A stretch of 64,000 nt of DNA, from NCBI GenBank assembly GCA_013407085.1, contig JACCGJ010001750.1, positions 23,865 through 87,864 on the forward strand, given 5' to 3'. The DNA comes from Atriophallophorus winterbourni. Taxonomy: Eukaryota > Platyhelminthes > Trematoda > Plagiorchiida > Microphallidae. The position numbers were made by a program, and so were the translations under genes. Positions 43,701 through 45,964 of this stretch are shown here, piece by piece; position 1 is the first letter of the stretch; each line of letters begins with the position of its first letter. The notes under the pieces are model-generated. The model did no database searches. It was not told the DNA's origin and saw only the letters and a program-made list of their open reading frames with translations.

Positions 43701-45964
43701 TCTAAGTCTTACTAAGCTCTCGCCACGATCGGATCCGTGTGGAAATCGAAGTTAATGTTTTAGCAAGATCTACTCAAACGTGTTATTTCGGTGGTCTTAC
43801 CAAACATCTTCACTCTAAATTTCCGACTCACGAGAATGTTTGTATACTTTGTGGTAAACTTGGTCATTTTAACCGTGTATGTTTTTCAAGTAACTCACGC
43901 CAATTGAAGTTCAAAATCAATTTTATCATCACTGAAGTGGTTCCTACGATAAATTGAAACGGTTTGTATTTCCAAATATTTTACAGATATTCTACGTGAA
44001 CATTATTTCCTGAATCTACATCATAAATTTGAAATTCCATTTGGTGGAAGCCGTGATACCTTAGCTTCCTGGGGCCTGACTGCCTCCGTTGTGGAATCTC
44101 CAACTTATCTCCCGATTGTAAGCCGATTTCAAGAAATGAAGGCGACATCACTCAGATGATGGAAAATTCGTATATGCAAACGTCGACCGCTTGTTACAAG
44201 AAGATATAATTGAGATTTCGACATGCCCACGTAGGGCACATGGTCGTCGGCTTTGGTCAGACCATCAACAAGTTCACTTATTTGGATGCATACACGTTAC
44301 CACGTTTATACAAAAAGATTGAGGAAATTTGACAATTGGAAGTACTTCAGAACACTTATCCGCCAATCATCAAATTCAGATCAACCTTATACTGCTTCGA
44401 AGCCGGTGGTGGGCTGCTTCATTTCCGTCGCATGGCATTTGGTGTTACTAATGGTGTGGCGTGTTTTCAACAGTATTATACAGCATGAAAAGCGGCAAAA
44501 TACATATGCATACATAGGGAACGTAACGATAATCTGAACCACTCAGGAAGAGCATGTTGCAAACCTGGAATGTTTTTTAAAGGCCACATAAATGGAATTA
44601 CGATAAATAATGAAAACTGCAGCACGTCTTGAACCGAGGTATCTCTTAGGTCACAAGGTTTCAAAGGGTATCATGAAACCTGATCCGGAACGAATACAAC
44701 CCATTCGCCAGTTACCTTGATAGATTATTCAAATAGCTGATCACTGTTTGCTCTTCTTTATGTATCGAGTTGGTGAGAAAAGTTAAATTTAGAACGACAA
44801 AATTCAACGTTGGACAATTAAGCACTACACTGTCTTGTATAGTGTGTCAACTTCGAGTCACTTATAAGAACTGCCTAATATACTCTGCCATTTGAGGAGG
44901 ACACGTATCTTTCATTTTGAGTGTTGCAACCCCCCCATACTCCGTCGCTGATATCAAACGCGTTATATCTAACTACAAAGTGTGCGCAGAACTAAAACGA
45001 AGATTCTAAATTCATCTGGTACGCCTATTAAAGCCACAAAACCGTTTGAGTATAAATTATAAAGGTCTATTGCATTCTACCACACGGAACCGCTACATTC
45101 TTACAGTAATTGACGATTTCACTCGGTTTCTGTTTTCTTTTGCCTGCATTTAGTTATGATCAACCAATGTAATACATTATAAAACTTTTCGGTATATTCG
45201 GGATTGCAGAGTACATTCATTAGGACTGGGGGGCGTGTTTTATGTCGTCTCAAATCAAACGTATTCTGCTCGAGAATGAAGTTGTTACGAGTCACACGGT
45301 GGTTTACAACTCACAAGGAAACGGCCATGTTGAGTGCCTCAACAGTACTCTTTGGAAAGTAGCATGTCTAGCGTTGAAAACTGTGATTTACCCTTAAGTC
45401 TTGGGGAAGATTACCTACATATATAATGGCGAAAACATAACTGATTCAAATCACCTACATTGGACTTGGTTCGGCAGGATTGATTGAATAGACTTCCGTG
45501 CCATCTTCTGCAGTCTCTTTGTAAGCGAGAAAAGGATCACTAAACGATTCCATCCGCGAATTTTCCAGTTGTCCTAACACTCTGGCATGGTGGAATCGAT
45601 TGGCACGTTTCGTGTTTATCACCTGATTGTCCTTGCCACCGGAAGTTCGATCACCATAATACACAGCAGTTCCCGACGGACTGGAGGTCAGTGGATCCAA
45701 GGATGAAGAACGACGCGTTTGAAGCCGTGGCGTCACAGGATACTCGGAATTCGACTCGTAGATAATCAATTCTCTCAGGATGTCACTAATTCTGACCAGT
45801 CCATCGGAATCTGTATCCAGTCCCTCAAATAAGGCTGCTGCTAGTTCCGGGGACAGATTGATTCCATCATTCGAGCATAACTTGATCCATTCATTTTTGT
45901 TCAGGCACCCATTCTGTTCAATATCATATCGATAAAGTAACTCCTTTAGAGCTTCCGTTGCCAT
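7965..45964 (-). CDS. RASEF: RASEF-like EF-hand / coiled-coil / Rab GTPase gene (14 exons, 3' end missing)
   Basis: Fourteen minus-strand exons join with canonical GT/AG borders and consistent phases: 45964-45459, 35629-35483, 34156-34066, 32170-32075, 25179-24950, 23929-23910, 23809-23785, 23572-23504, 21358-21250, 21178-21028, 18292-18211, 15783-15669, 12544-12431, 8041-7965 (1832 nt, 610 codons plus 2 nt). Predicted order: EF-hands (about residues 14-61), coiled coil (about 170-280 and again near 330-410), Ser-rich linker, Rab GTPase (about 449 onward) with GDTGVGKS, WDTAGQE, NKTD and ETSIP boxes. This layout is known from RASEF/Rab45 and CRACR2A/Rab46, Ca2+-linked membrane-traffic GTPases. 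The text around switch II (YRSIVRSYFRKVDGVV) and EF-hands close to the N-terminus favour RASEF. Human RASEF is about 740 residues, so this protein is somewhat shorter. The terminal exon with the expected C-terminal cysteines was not located. Exon 6 and the exon 5 acceptor are the weakest parts of the model. Confidence 0.88.
8486..11370 (-). mobile_element. Nearly full-length but broken RTE-like family A non-LTR retrotransposon
   Basis: Order on the minus strand: a 5' region (11370-11167); endonuclease N-part (11140-10862) with AVINNELNRMNVDVAALQE and GVGFAV-like GTGFAVCN; endonuclease core with GDFNARVG and VSWKHPWSKH (10790-10572); an RT lead-in with PFTLDELNRAIDRLANGKGP and DGIPHELIKC (10045-9695); a shifted LFADDAA region (about 9390-9340); YLGLTIADNLSLDSEID and VKTKMRVYCACVLNALLYGS (to 8998); then IPKDLLYGELQSGSRPLGR and a CNRCGR...SRIG finger (8977-8486). 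Such endonuclease/RT proteins copy their own RNA at a nicked chromosomal site. At least four frame breaks and a missing central RT piece make it inactive. It lies in the sequence between RASEF-like exons 14 and 13. Confidence 0.88.
11371..11637. other. Possible 5' untranslated part of the family A copy; no gene
   Basis: No open frame with a recognisable domain. It lies directly upstream (minus strand) of the family A endonuclease, so it may be that element's 5' region. A short palindrome-like stretch, CAGGTATCTGCTGCTACCTG, is at 11409-11428. Confidence 0.3.
11638..11960 (-). repeat. Short AAAGT-tailed retroposon, diverged copy lacking its tail
   Basis: Blocks such as TTTTCCTTCCCCTAGCTGGA, GAGGCGCCAGCCAGTCCC, AGAAGCAGTTCCGCCGG and CAGAGGCTATATGAGACGCGCG align in order with the copies at 46.5 and 55.9 kb. 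By comparison with the copy at 51.5 kb, whose tail shows the 3' end, this copy lies on the minus strand. Confidence 0.65.
12431..12544 (-). CDS. RASEF: RASEF-like exon 13: NKxD guanine-specificity box
   Basis: 114 nt, 38 codons, acceptor TTGTTCCTCGAATAG, donor GTTTGT, phase 0 at both ends. The product starts EHEYDTRAPVVIVGNKTDLR, containing the G4 box NKTD, and ends ITREMGEKFAK, matching the GEKLA helix start of human RASEF. The exon lies less than 300 bp from the end of the Merlin transposon. Confidence 0.92.
12836..14126 (-). mobile_element. Merlin-type DNA transposon (1291 bp) with TIRs and 8-bp target duplication
   Basis: Terminal inverted repeats: the left end starts GGTGTCGGTTTAGTATGTGA and the right end, reverse-complemented, GGTGTGGGTTTAGTATGTGA (24 of 27 bases match). 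Both ends are flanked by CATTATTT (12828-12835 and 14127-14134), an 8-bp duplication as expected for Merlin/IS1016. The interior encodes a decayed transposase with an N-terminal zinc ribbon and an ISXO2-like DDE domain. The element sits in the intron between RASEF-like exons 13 and 12, same strand as the gene. Confidence 0.9.
12908..13920 (-). pseudogene. Merlin transposase pseudogene
   Basis: The N-terminal part (about 13900-13680) has APCRKCGGEM and VFRCTRKGCQTFRSVRHGN, a C-X2-C / C-X4-C zinc ribbon typical of Merlin transposases. The middle (13650-13500) shows FFKGFVIGFMIYL and TIYVIG/TICDWF-like text in shifted frames. The catalytic part has NPVQKDQAGRRKYNRG, RIDGQWVFGL, then RDRATLEPIIRREVQEGFVI, HSDECPAYSTL and GTHTQNIERSWLDAK. 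The presumed DDE residues (D in VQKDQ, D in HSDE, E in QNIERSW) survive. Stops near the middle and at least two frameshifts, including one between GQWVFGL and the next frame, rule out an intact protein. Some of the insert between RKYNRG and GQWVFG looks unlike other Merlins. Confidence 0.88.
14135..15660. other. Intron sequence, no gene recognised
   Basis: AT-rich intron of the RASEF-like gene. Small open frames (for instance 15122-15322 plus) show no domain. Words near 15305-15355 (ACAGGTTTGACCGTGTCAACACAA) resemble the inner arms of the 6.6-7.4 kb inverted repeat, so an old repeat may be present. Confidence 0.4.
15669..15783 (-). CDS. RASEF: RASEF-like exon 12: switch II and beta-4
   Basis: 115 nt with acceptor TTTGTCTTTCAG and donor GTACGT. 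The product starts YRSIVRSYFRKVDGVVIMYD and continues VTSPETFGNVRSWMEQIA. The SYFRK.DGV..YDVT pattern is especially close to RASEF. The open frame runs on past the donor to a stop at 15650, and that part is intron. Confidence 0.92.
16047..17450 (-). mobile_element. Strongly decayed family B RTE-like copy, 3' half
   Basis: From its 3' end (a (TGA)n tract at 16047-16062) upward on the minus strand it follows the copy at 26.8-30.6 kb block by block: ACAGCATTACACTGGTAGC, CATGCATTCAAGCAAGTATTGTGAGCAC, GTAGAGCGACATCAGCATGACAG, CAAACACTCCAAGATG, then the RT C-terminal region (ATGTGACCTAACCAGCGAAGTC, GTTGCGTTACGTATCCGATGG). Indels and stops everywhere leave no usable frame. The upper boundary is uncertain. 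Confidence 0.72.
18211..18292 (-). CDS. RASEF: RASEF-like exon 11: interswitch and DTAGQE
   Basis: 82 nt with acceptor GATTCTTCCCTCAG and donor GTATGG. The product runs VDFRTRNLRVDNTVYSIQ and then IWDTAGQEK. The G3 box with the catalytic Gln is intact. It aligns with the VDF...LWDTAGQE part of the Rab domain of RASEF and CRACR2A. Confidence 0.92.
18600..18730. repeat. Fragment of the hammerhead-type repeat flank
   Basis: CAGAATCACAAAGCGATTCCCGGCCGGGTTCTCAAGATGC and GTGATGCTCACACATC resemble, on the minus strand, the GAGCGCTTGACCAGGAATCAC and GATGTGAGCACC blocks flanking other copies. The ribozyme-like core itself is absent. Confidence 0.35.
18785..19020 (+). mobile_element. Family A 3'-terminal fragment
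   Basis: GTGTAAAGCGTCGTCTGCAAG through CAACCGAGTTCTGAC, GACTGTTTAGTCATTCCAAAAG and GATGTACGTCCATGGTCGA to GAGGCCAACGACA follows the end of the twin-primed copy (39080-39330) closely. It is a severely 5'-truncated copy. The end at GGCCAAC is shared with the copies at 8.5, 37.1 and 39.3 kb, marking the family's 3' terminus. Confidence 0.75.
19030..20320. other. Intron sequence, no gene recognised
   Basis: No domain or splice-bounded coding piece seen. GC-richer patches at 19080-19260 and 20130-20300 look like old repeat sequence but could not be matched within the window. Confidence 0.4.
20335..20550 (-). repeat. Dispersed repeat R (minus), adjoining a (CATA)n tract
   Basis: Reverse-complemented, this gives GAAAGCATAAACCTGAT, AAGTGTCGAAC, GGCAGGTCTAGACAGATATGAG, GCGAGACTCCAGTGTGTTTC, GGTGGCAAATCAATTTAGCAC and GCGTTAGCCGCACA, the same ordered blocks as 54413-54645 and 56636-56845 (plus). 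No coding potential. Confidence 0.7.
20549..20828. repeat. (CATA)n tetranucleotide microsatellite, about 70 units
   Basis: Uninterrupted CATA repeats except for single A-to-C changes at 20668 and 20718. All long frames here (HTYI and MYVC repeats) are artefacts of the repeat. It begins at the end of repeat R, whose other copies carry a short GTATGTATG seed at the same place. Confidence 0.97.
21028..21178 (-). CDS. RASEF: RASEF-like exon 10: P-loop and switch I of the Rab domain
   Basis: 151 nt with acceptor TTTCACAACAG and donor GTACGT. A Pro/Lys-rich lead (SPLSQEPPKTPKAPE) is followed by YKVILVGDTGVGKSSFMHQF, the beta-1 strand and P-loop that bind GTP phosphates. The exon ends at the ATVG switch I motif, whose Thr coordinates Mg2+. 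The last G joins GT of exon 11 to complete Gly. Confidence 0.93.
21250..21358 (-). CDS. RASEF: RASEF-like exon 9: Ser-rich linker before the GTPase
   Basis: 109 nt with acceptor TTGGTTTTGAAG and donor GTAAGT at 21249. After RFA it reads MAQQEESKFSSHFSGTHSD, a Ser/Thr-rich linker, ending ECLT in phase 0. The ATG at 21351 could start a short Rab-only product. A second perfect donor (GTAAGT) lies inside the exon after MAQQEES but would leave the wrong phase for exon 10. Confidence 0.82.
21360..22585. other. Intron sequence, no gene recognised
   Basis: AT-rich. The longest chance frame (minus 21952-21539) shows no domain, biased composition and no splice context. It belongs to the intron between RASEF-like exons 9 and 8. 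Confidence 0.4.
22590..22657 (+). repeat. Left part of a hammerhead-type repeat split by a CR1 insertion
   Basis: TTTTTTCATTACCGCATATGC and TGTGGGCACATGTGATGGA match the tail of the unit at 50046-50101. Its continuation, GGTTGGTCGTGTCTACC, stands at 23226 on the other side of the CR1 fragment. Confidence 0.5.
22658..23225 (+). mobile_element. CR1-like non-LTR retrotransposon, 3' end
   Basis: The frame 22559-23104 encodes, from about 22655, YSIQAWAPWLRKDIELLDRI, RATKLVSRYRNLPFTEQM, QRRIRSDLMLTFKILHSV and a C-terminal stretch with RLDIRRNFFSVR and WNYLPEEI. This is the conserved C-terminal region after the RT domain in CR1/Jockey-group proteins. The 3' end has an AT-rich UTR and a terminal repeat of the heptamer TTCTGAG (23204-23225), comparable to the short tandem repeats that end CR1 elements. 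It is truncated at the 5' side, as most such insertions are. The C-terminal frame is uninterrupted, which suggests a fairly young copy. Confidence 0.85.
23226..23292 (+). repeat. Right part of a hammerhead-type repeat split by a CR1 insertion
   Basis: GGTTGGTCGTGTCTACC, CCAACAGTGGCACACAAACGC and AACCTTG match 50104-50160 and 49885-49925, continuing exactly from the left part at 22657. Confidence 0.5.
23504..23572 (-). CDS. RASEF: RASEF-like exon 8: coiled coil
   Basis: 69 nt with acceptor CTTTTATCTTCAG and a perfect donor GTAAGT. The single open frame gives DKRELLNQEEEKLHLYAQL, a short charged helix. Its last two bases (AG) join the first base of exon 9 to make Arg. Confidence 0.82.
23785..23809 (-). 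CDS. RASEF: RASEF-like exon 7 (25-nt microexon)
   Basis: A long T-rich tract ends in GAATTTAG, then 25 nt, then donor GTAAAT. The frame QLVRDYH joins exon 8 (SDKRELLNQEEEKL) without a stop. Exons 6 and 7 together are 45 nt, so they could be an optional 15-residue cassette: exon 5 also joins exon 8 directly in frame. Confidence 0.6.
23910..23929 (-). CDS. RASEF: RASEF-like exon 6 (tentative 20-nt microexon)
   Basis: Proposed because exon 7 needs one base from the preceding exon while exon 5 leaves two. A strong donor GTGAGT lies at 23909, and an AG at 23931-23930 gives exactly the required phase. The frame is open further upstream, to about 24031 (KKINYVDFADVISISQNVD), so a longer exon with another partner is also possible. 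The polypyrimidine tract before the proposed acceptor is poor. Confidence 0.35.
24035..24945. other. Intron sequence, no gene recognised
   Basis: AT-rich, without recognisable repeats or domains. Confidence 0.4.
24950..25179 (-). CDS. RASEF: RASEF-like exon 5: linker and second coiled coil
   Basis: About 230 nt ending at a strong donor (GTAAGC at 24949). The frame gives a polar, Ser/Asn-rich stretch (SIPDSTTGSMMLNNSHDYD) and then a coiled coil with KLEQREAELANLKDQLAQQ. The acceptor is uncertain. Exon 4 ends in phase 0, and the only nearby AG that keeps phase 0 is CATTTCAAG, ending at 25180. TTTCAG and CAGCAG sites about 35-40 nt upstream are stronger but do not fit the phase of exon 4, which would imply an unseen exon between them. 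Confidence 0.72.
25180..26155. other. Intron sequence, no gene recognised
   Basis: The plus frame 25603-25833 shows no domain. No further in-phase coiled-coil exon could be found here that would replace the weak acceptor of exon 5. Confidence 0.4.
26158..26218 (+). mobile_element. Family B 3'-tail fragment
   Basis: CATGGTTGGATGGTAGTTAAGGCATTCAGT...CAGTGCAATGCT corresponds to the reverse complement of 26835-26881, the last part of the family B element. A small, diverged, 5'-truncated piece in opposite orientation to the neighbouring copy. Confidence 0.5.
27116..28075 (-). CDS. Family B reverse transcriptase C-terminal part (YADD box onward)
   Basis: A continuous 319-codon frame: FFNFVIDAIMELC, DLDYADDIVLLVDSHTD (catalytic YADD), GMRFAPFKCSVL, VDRFTYLGSCINNSASL, RVYKATVRAVLLYGCETWTL, FENRCLRNILGV, NVDIEKQINLHRLRWLGHVL and a Cys-poor tail. 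The ATG at 28075 is only the first Met after the frameshift and is not a real start. Strong match in order and spacing with the intact frame at 58853-60895. Confidence 0.85.
   Translation of the reverse strand: MSDFSVFFNFVIDAIMELCSDGATAFGVHIMPDGKLLDLDYADDIVLLVDSHTDAQAILNKLSCIVPAFGMRFAPFKCSVLLQDIDLSNSTLLLDNQALEIVDRFTYLGSCINNSASLDDEVSARISKATVAFRNLGHLWRQKGLSLLLKGRVYKATVRAVLLYGCETWTLRKEHFQRLQIFENRCLRNILGVICYNRIGTDALRTELFGSNVDIEKQINLHRLRWLGHVLRMPDHRLAKQTLFPTPHPDWRKSRGGRPVTRHRQYKTLTSNLSELGAARLPDWCPRDQLSQWLVTLQDMSRNRVQWRSCTKHLLGVFA
28040..28611 (-). pseudogene. Family B reverse transcriptase, fingers and palm (broken)
   Basis: The run WGESVIIPIFKKAVRSSCSN, HRGISLTPIITKLLAS and then, after a stop replacing Glu at 28369, AGFRPGRGCVDHIFTLRRIL, FLDFKGACDSVDR and GVRQDCPISPF shows RT blocks 1-4. 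Stops at 28648 and 28369 and at least two frameshifts (one in a run of seven T near 28060) separate the pieces. Confidence 0.82.
28648..30384 (-). CDS. Family B endonuclease and RT N-part (578 codons, ends at an in-frame stop)
   Basis: An APE-type endonuclease domain follows a Pro/Ser-rich head: IGAMNVRTLRQ (about residue 96), CCLSETRLYD, AGVGIVLN, VLAEDMYARLG and SQIDHIAIS, IDSDHALMRCRF. These are the motifs that nick target DNA. In VLAEDMYARLG the usual G-D-x-N-A is altered to E-D-x-Y-A, so the Asn is lost. The second half (KSYWISQRSIEIL, LRLDREKWWLNKVEQME, NVRKLFQLIRSTG, RLSRWAEHFEEQFSW) is the lead-in to the RT. The stop at 28648 interrupts what reads SMK-stop-FKTAVPDDIPPVLFKEGG in the same frame, so the protein is truncated. 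The frame itself is long, pointing to a moderately recent insertion. Confidence 0.85.
   Translation of the reverse strand: MTMTITTKPNSIVHLPSRTINRVALPAAYSRAGKRKQATAGPTLQAVSDPSPPPSTLNNSPSVNPSLRKNRSEHVRTFPVREFTDHFLKPRTSTHIGAMNVRTLRQIGQQAALALTSDSPSIDVCCLSETRLYDPSIITELTAPNLSTRYFLRCSGDSVAALSGQAGVGIVLNTRAESCLIDWIPYNSRMCAVRLATNIKPNSKSSNQRCLFIVATYTPTNTNSDDEKNALYDDLYALLRRAKSSDIVVLAEDMYARLGRLDASESQLGGMFGLEGQRTDNGEQFIQFCAQSRLFISSTSFRHIRCQCATWRSPDGSQPSSQIDHIAISTRWRDCIDDCRSFWNTYIDSDHALMRCRFSLKFSGTKPSNGKRIVVEKFFQPAVQDIYRTTLSNSLPVAPCATADERWNKIARIIRATAITACETTQSTQKSYWISQRSIEILHQRCQIPHDPGQNTERRRVRNELKRSLRLDREKWWLNKVEQMEIANNAGNVRKLFQLIRSTGPTKKGVSETIAEIDGTLITNKNRRLSRWAEHFEEQFSWSPATESFPHLRQCDPWPVSVDPPNDLEIEACIESMK
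30385..30640 (-). mobile_element. Family B 5' leader
   Basis: GC-rich sequence immediately upstream of the endonuclease frame, with CTGGTTGGTGCTCTTCGAGC, AGAACCCTAATTGTTCTCC and GTCTAGGCATGGG. Part of it recurs at 49690-49720 (GACAGGAGAACAATTAGAATTC) beside another decayed copy, which supports it being element sequence. The exact 5' boundary was not determined. Confidence 0.5.
31010..31200 (-). repeat. Hammerhead-type repeat unit, minus orientation
   Basis: Reading minus: CTTGTATGCAAGCGCTTC, TTACCATTCCTCCACTGTTTC, AAGCGCATGCGGATCCTGAT, the motif at 31108-31068, then GTGTGTGACGGAAAAGCATG. The same blocks in the same order occur at 40456-40600 and 49905-50040 (plus). Confidence 0.65.
31068..31108 (-). 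ncRNA. Candidate hammerhead motif with perfect stem II
   Basis: CCCTAC, CTGATGA, GTGC, AAACA, GCAC, AAAACCGGTC, GTTGG. Stem II is a perfect 4-bp helix (GUGC with GCAC) closed by an AAACA loop, and stem III is the palindrome ACCGGU. Stem I pairs CCUAC with GUUGG apart from one U-U. The G of the invariant GAAA is A here, so this copy is presumably inactive. Confidence 0.5.
31205..32070. other. Intron sequence, no gene recognised
   Basis: AT-rich, only chance frames. Confidence 0.4.
32075..32170 (-). CDS. RASEF: RASEF-like exon 4: coiled coil
   Basis: 96 nt, 32 codons, acceptor TTTCTCATAG, donor GTTAGT, phase 0 at both ends. The product starts IQDRLRGEYDSKIMNKEEE and ends DIRLQLKRLKA, with leucines and isoleucines at heptad spacing. 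The intron after it (32074-25180) holds the family B RTE pseudo-copy and a hammerhead-type repeat. Confidence 0.8.
32585..32710 (-). repeat. Hammerhead-type repeat unit, minus orientation (second subfamily)
   Basis: Minus strand: AACCTAATCTTACTGTCTCC, the motif at 32667-32626, then GTGTGTAAGTGCGGGGATGT and GAGCGACAC. It differs from the 31-kb type in stem II and in the downstream GTAAG in place of GTGATG, so there are at least two subfamilies. Confidence 0.6.
32626..32667 (-). ncRNA. Candidate hammerhead ribozyme motif (catalytic core intact)
   Basis: CTCCAC, CTGATGA, CGGTAAACAGACA, GAAACCGGTA, GTGGTG. The CUGAUGA and GAAA core is complete. Stem III is the palindrome ACCGGU, with U then A before the presumed cut. 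Stem I pairs CCAC with GTGG, continued by U-U and C-G. Stem II is poor in this copy. The related copy at 38.0 kb has CAGT...GCCA at this place, suggesting an ancestral UGGC / GCCA helix. Confidence 0.55.
32715..33935. other. Intron sequence; (TA)n tract at 33571-33611
   Basis: No gene. A TA microsatellite of about 40 bp is followed by a (TC)n-like stretch and TATATATACCC. Words at 33030-33060 (CATGGTTTAATGGCAGTTAAG) resemble the family B 3' tail. Confidence 0.45.
33940..34010 (+). repeat. Fragment of the hammerhead-type repeat
   Basis: GACAAAATCCGGTTGTGTAACGTAAGTAGAGGGGCTG corresponds to the GAAACCGGTTGTGGTGTGTAAGTGCGGGGATG part of other copies, with many changes. It ends about 55 bp from RASEF-like exon 3. 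Confidence 0.4.
34066..34156 (-). CDS. RASEF: RASEF-like exon 3: coiled coil
   Basis: 91 nt with acceptor CAAATTTCAG and donor GTCAGT. The open frame begins EKEARKRDLIRLENELES and continues QIQRIEERTKSE, typical coiled-coil composition. A competing donor GTGAGG lies 5 nt inside the exon, but only GTCAGT keeps the next exon open. Ends in phase 0. Confidence 0.8.
34160..35480. other. Intron sequence, no gene recognised
   Basis: AT-rich. 34745-34860 shares words with 6560-6610 (GGGACCGATCGTGTATTC, AATGCAA, GCAATCGGTTAGAG), an unnamed repeat. Confidence 0.4.
35483..35629 (-). CDS. RASEF: RASEF-like exon 2: start of coiled coil
   Basis: 147 nt with acceptor TTATTACGCAG and donor GTAAGT. Only one of three frames is open. 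It gives a charged, heptad-like segment starting RKSLMQLESELSRKF and ending in KKEKSTLEENYLK. Both ends are phase 2, matching exons 1 and 3. The segment fits the coiled coil that follows the EF-hands in RASEF-type proteins. Confidence 0.82.
35729..35812. repeat. Compound microsatellite (TA)n / (TG)n
   Basis: Imperfect TATA stretches at 35729-35786 followed directly by nine TG units. It lies in the first intron of the RASEF-like gene. Confidence 0.95.
35813..37055. other. Intron sequence, no gene recognised
   Basis: AT-rich, no domain and no clear repeat seen. Confidence 0.4.
37060..37370 (-). mobile_element. Family A 3'-terminal fragment
   Basis: On the minus strand: GGGAAGAACTTGCTCTTGAC, CATCTGCAAGCTGGGGAGGA, CAGCTCTTGGCTGCTGAACG, ACTGACGCCCTATAACCGAG, and a 3' end at GGCCAACAACG. 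It encodes the last part of the RT protein in a broken frame. About 300 bp, 5'-truncated. Confidence 0.78.
37375..37975. other. Intron sequence, no gene recognised
   Basis: AT-rich, no open frame of interest. Confidence 0.4.
37980..38100 (-). repeat. Hammerhead-type repeat unit, minus orientation
   Basis: On the minus strand, 38047-38005 reads TCTCCAA, GTGATGA, CAGTAAACAGCCA, GAAACCGGTT, GTTGTGTG, then GTAAGGGATGGGGATG. GAAA and the ACCGGU palindrome are intact, but the first C of CUGAUGA is G. Flanks match the 32.6-kb copy. Confidence 0.6.
38575..38845 (-). mobile_element. Family A copy, inverted 5' segment (twin-priming structure)
   Basis: On the minus strand it encodes RLNSRVWGNRKLTVKTKMMV, YSACVLNTLLYGSETWTTHA, ERKLNAFHLRCIRRILNI and LLKAECDII. 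The next residues of the protein (MFTLLRQL) start at 38850 on the plus strand. So the 5' part of one insertion is inverted relative to its 3' part. A (TA)n tract borders the left side (38513-38575). Confidence 0.82.
38846..39330 (+). mobile_element. Family A copy, 3' segment (twin-priming structure)
   Basis: Plus strand: MFTLLRQLDLRWLGHVYRME, IPKDLPYGELQLGSR, then the 38969-39229 frame with YKDVCKRHMKALGIDRASLE, LALDRSHWRHC, LQAGKEQMQLLAAERRSH and RCKRCIRDRSS, followed by a 3' UTR ending GAGGCCAACAC. One stop (after QLGSR) separates the pieces. Otherwise well preserved. Confidence 0.82.
39456..40455. other. Assembly gap (1000 N)
   Basis: Exactly 1000 N, a conventional scaffold filler, so the true length is unknown. 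Any frame read across it is meaningless. The right flank starts inside a hammerhead-type repeat unit, so repeat collapse may be the cause. Confidence 0.99.
40456..41075 (+). repeat. Two successive hammerhead-type repeat units
   Basis: Unit 1 (40456-40600): AGTGGCATACAAGCGCAACT, CCACTGTTTCAAACGCATAC, a degraded motif at 40526-40566 (ATGATGA, GTAC, AAACA, GCAC, GAAAAC). Unit 2 (40760-41075): AAGCACGTGCGGATCCTGAT, the motif at 40838-40879, GTGTGTGATGAAAATG, CACCTTGAGTGCTTGACCAC, GAACATCGTGGTTCC, ACGAACCCTATGCAACAGTG. A TA/TG microsatellite (40672-40712) lies between them. Confidence 0.65.
40838..40879 (+). ncRNA. Candidate hammerhead ribozyme motif (catalytic core intact)
   Basis: CCATAC, CTGATGA, TTGC, AAACA, GCAC, GAAACCGGTC, GTGGGG. 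All invariant core positions (CUGAUGA, GAAA, U then C at the presumed cut) are present. Stem II has three pairs (UGC with GCA) around AAACA, the outer pair being U-C. Stem III is the self-complementary ACCGGU. Stem I pairs CCAUAC with GUGGGG, with one A-G mismatch and one U-G pair. The best-preserved copy in the window. A monomer with this stem III could only pair as a dimer. Confidence 0.6.
41080..42125. other. Intron sequence, no gene recognised
   Basis: AT-rich, short chance frames only. 41300-41395 (GGCTCACATTCC, GTAAATCACATTGTGATTG, TTTTACGAACCCTAGCTAAC) looks like the flanks of a hammerhead-type unit. Confidence 0.4.
42130..42680. repeat. Two degraded hammerhead-type units, one per strand
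   Basis: 42130-42250 (minus): TATCTCCACCGAATGAGTACCG and GGTGTATAATTGCGGAGATG. 42490-42680 (plus): AATAAACCGGTTGTCGTATG, AGTGAGGAGGATATGAGTG and GCGTCTTGAGCGCTTGACTC. Order and flanks identify the family. The cores are lost. Confidence 0.5.
42685..43735. other. No gene recognised; may contain the decayed 5' part of the Gypsy remnant
   Basis: No clear domain. From about 43140 the plus strand in mixed frames might be worn gag sequence preceding the zinc knuckle at 43.84 kb, but this could not be shown. Confidence 0.35.
43739..45420 (+). mobile_element. CsRn1-type Ty3/Gypsy retrotransposon remnant
   Basis: Ordered remains on the plus strand: a CCHC zinc knuckle (43841-43882, CILCGKLGHFNRVC); the Pol lead-in ASVVESPTYL; INKFTYLDAYTLPRL and, from about 44398, EAGGGLLHFRRMAFGV and TNGVACFQQYY (RT blocks around the first catalytic region); integrase core TRNRYILTVIDDFTRF (about 45085) and GNGHVECLNSTLWKVACLA (about 45315-45375). 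The wording FGVTNGVACFQ and NGxVExxNxTLWK is typical of the CsRn1 clade known from flukes. Stops and frameshifts break every domain. It ends about 40 bp from the splice donor of RASEF-like exon 1, on the opposite strand. Confidence 0.82.
45459..45964 (-). CDS. RASEF: RASEF-like exon 1: start codon and two EF-hands
   Basis: Starts with ATG at 45964 in a good context (ACAAATGG, A at -3). EF-hand loop 1 (residues 14-25) is DIEQNGCLNKNE, with D, E, N, G and E at the canonical calcium positions. Loop 2 (50-61) is DTDSDGLVRISD, canonical except for Asp instead of Glu at position 12. A polar, probably disordered tail of about 100 residues follows, rich in Ser, Arg and Pro. The donor GTAGGT begins at 45458 and leaves phase 2. 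The bases AT join the first A of the 35.6 kb exon to give Ile, so exon 1 can splice straight to exon 2 across a 9.8-kb intron that holds a Gypsy remnant and the N gap. An extra in-phase exon inside the gap cannot be excluded. Confidence 0.88.
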
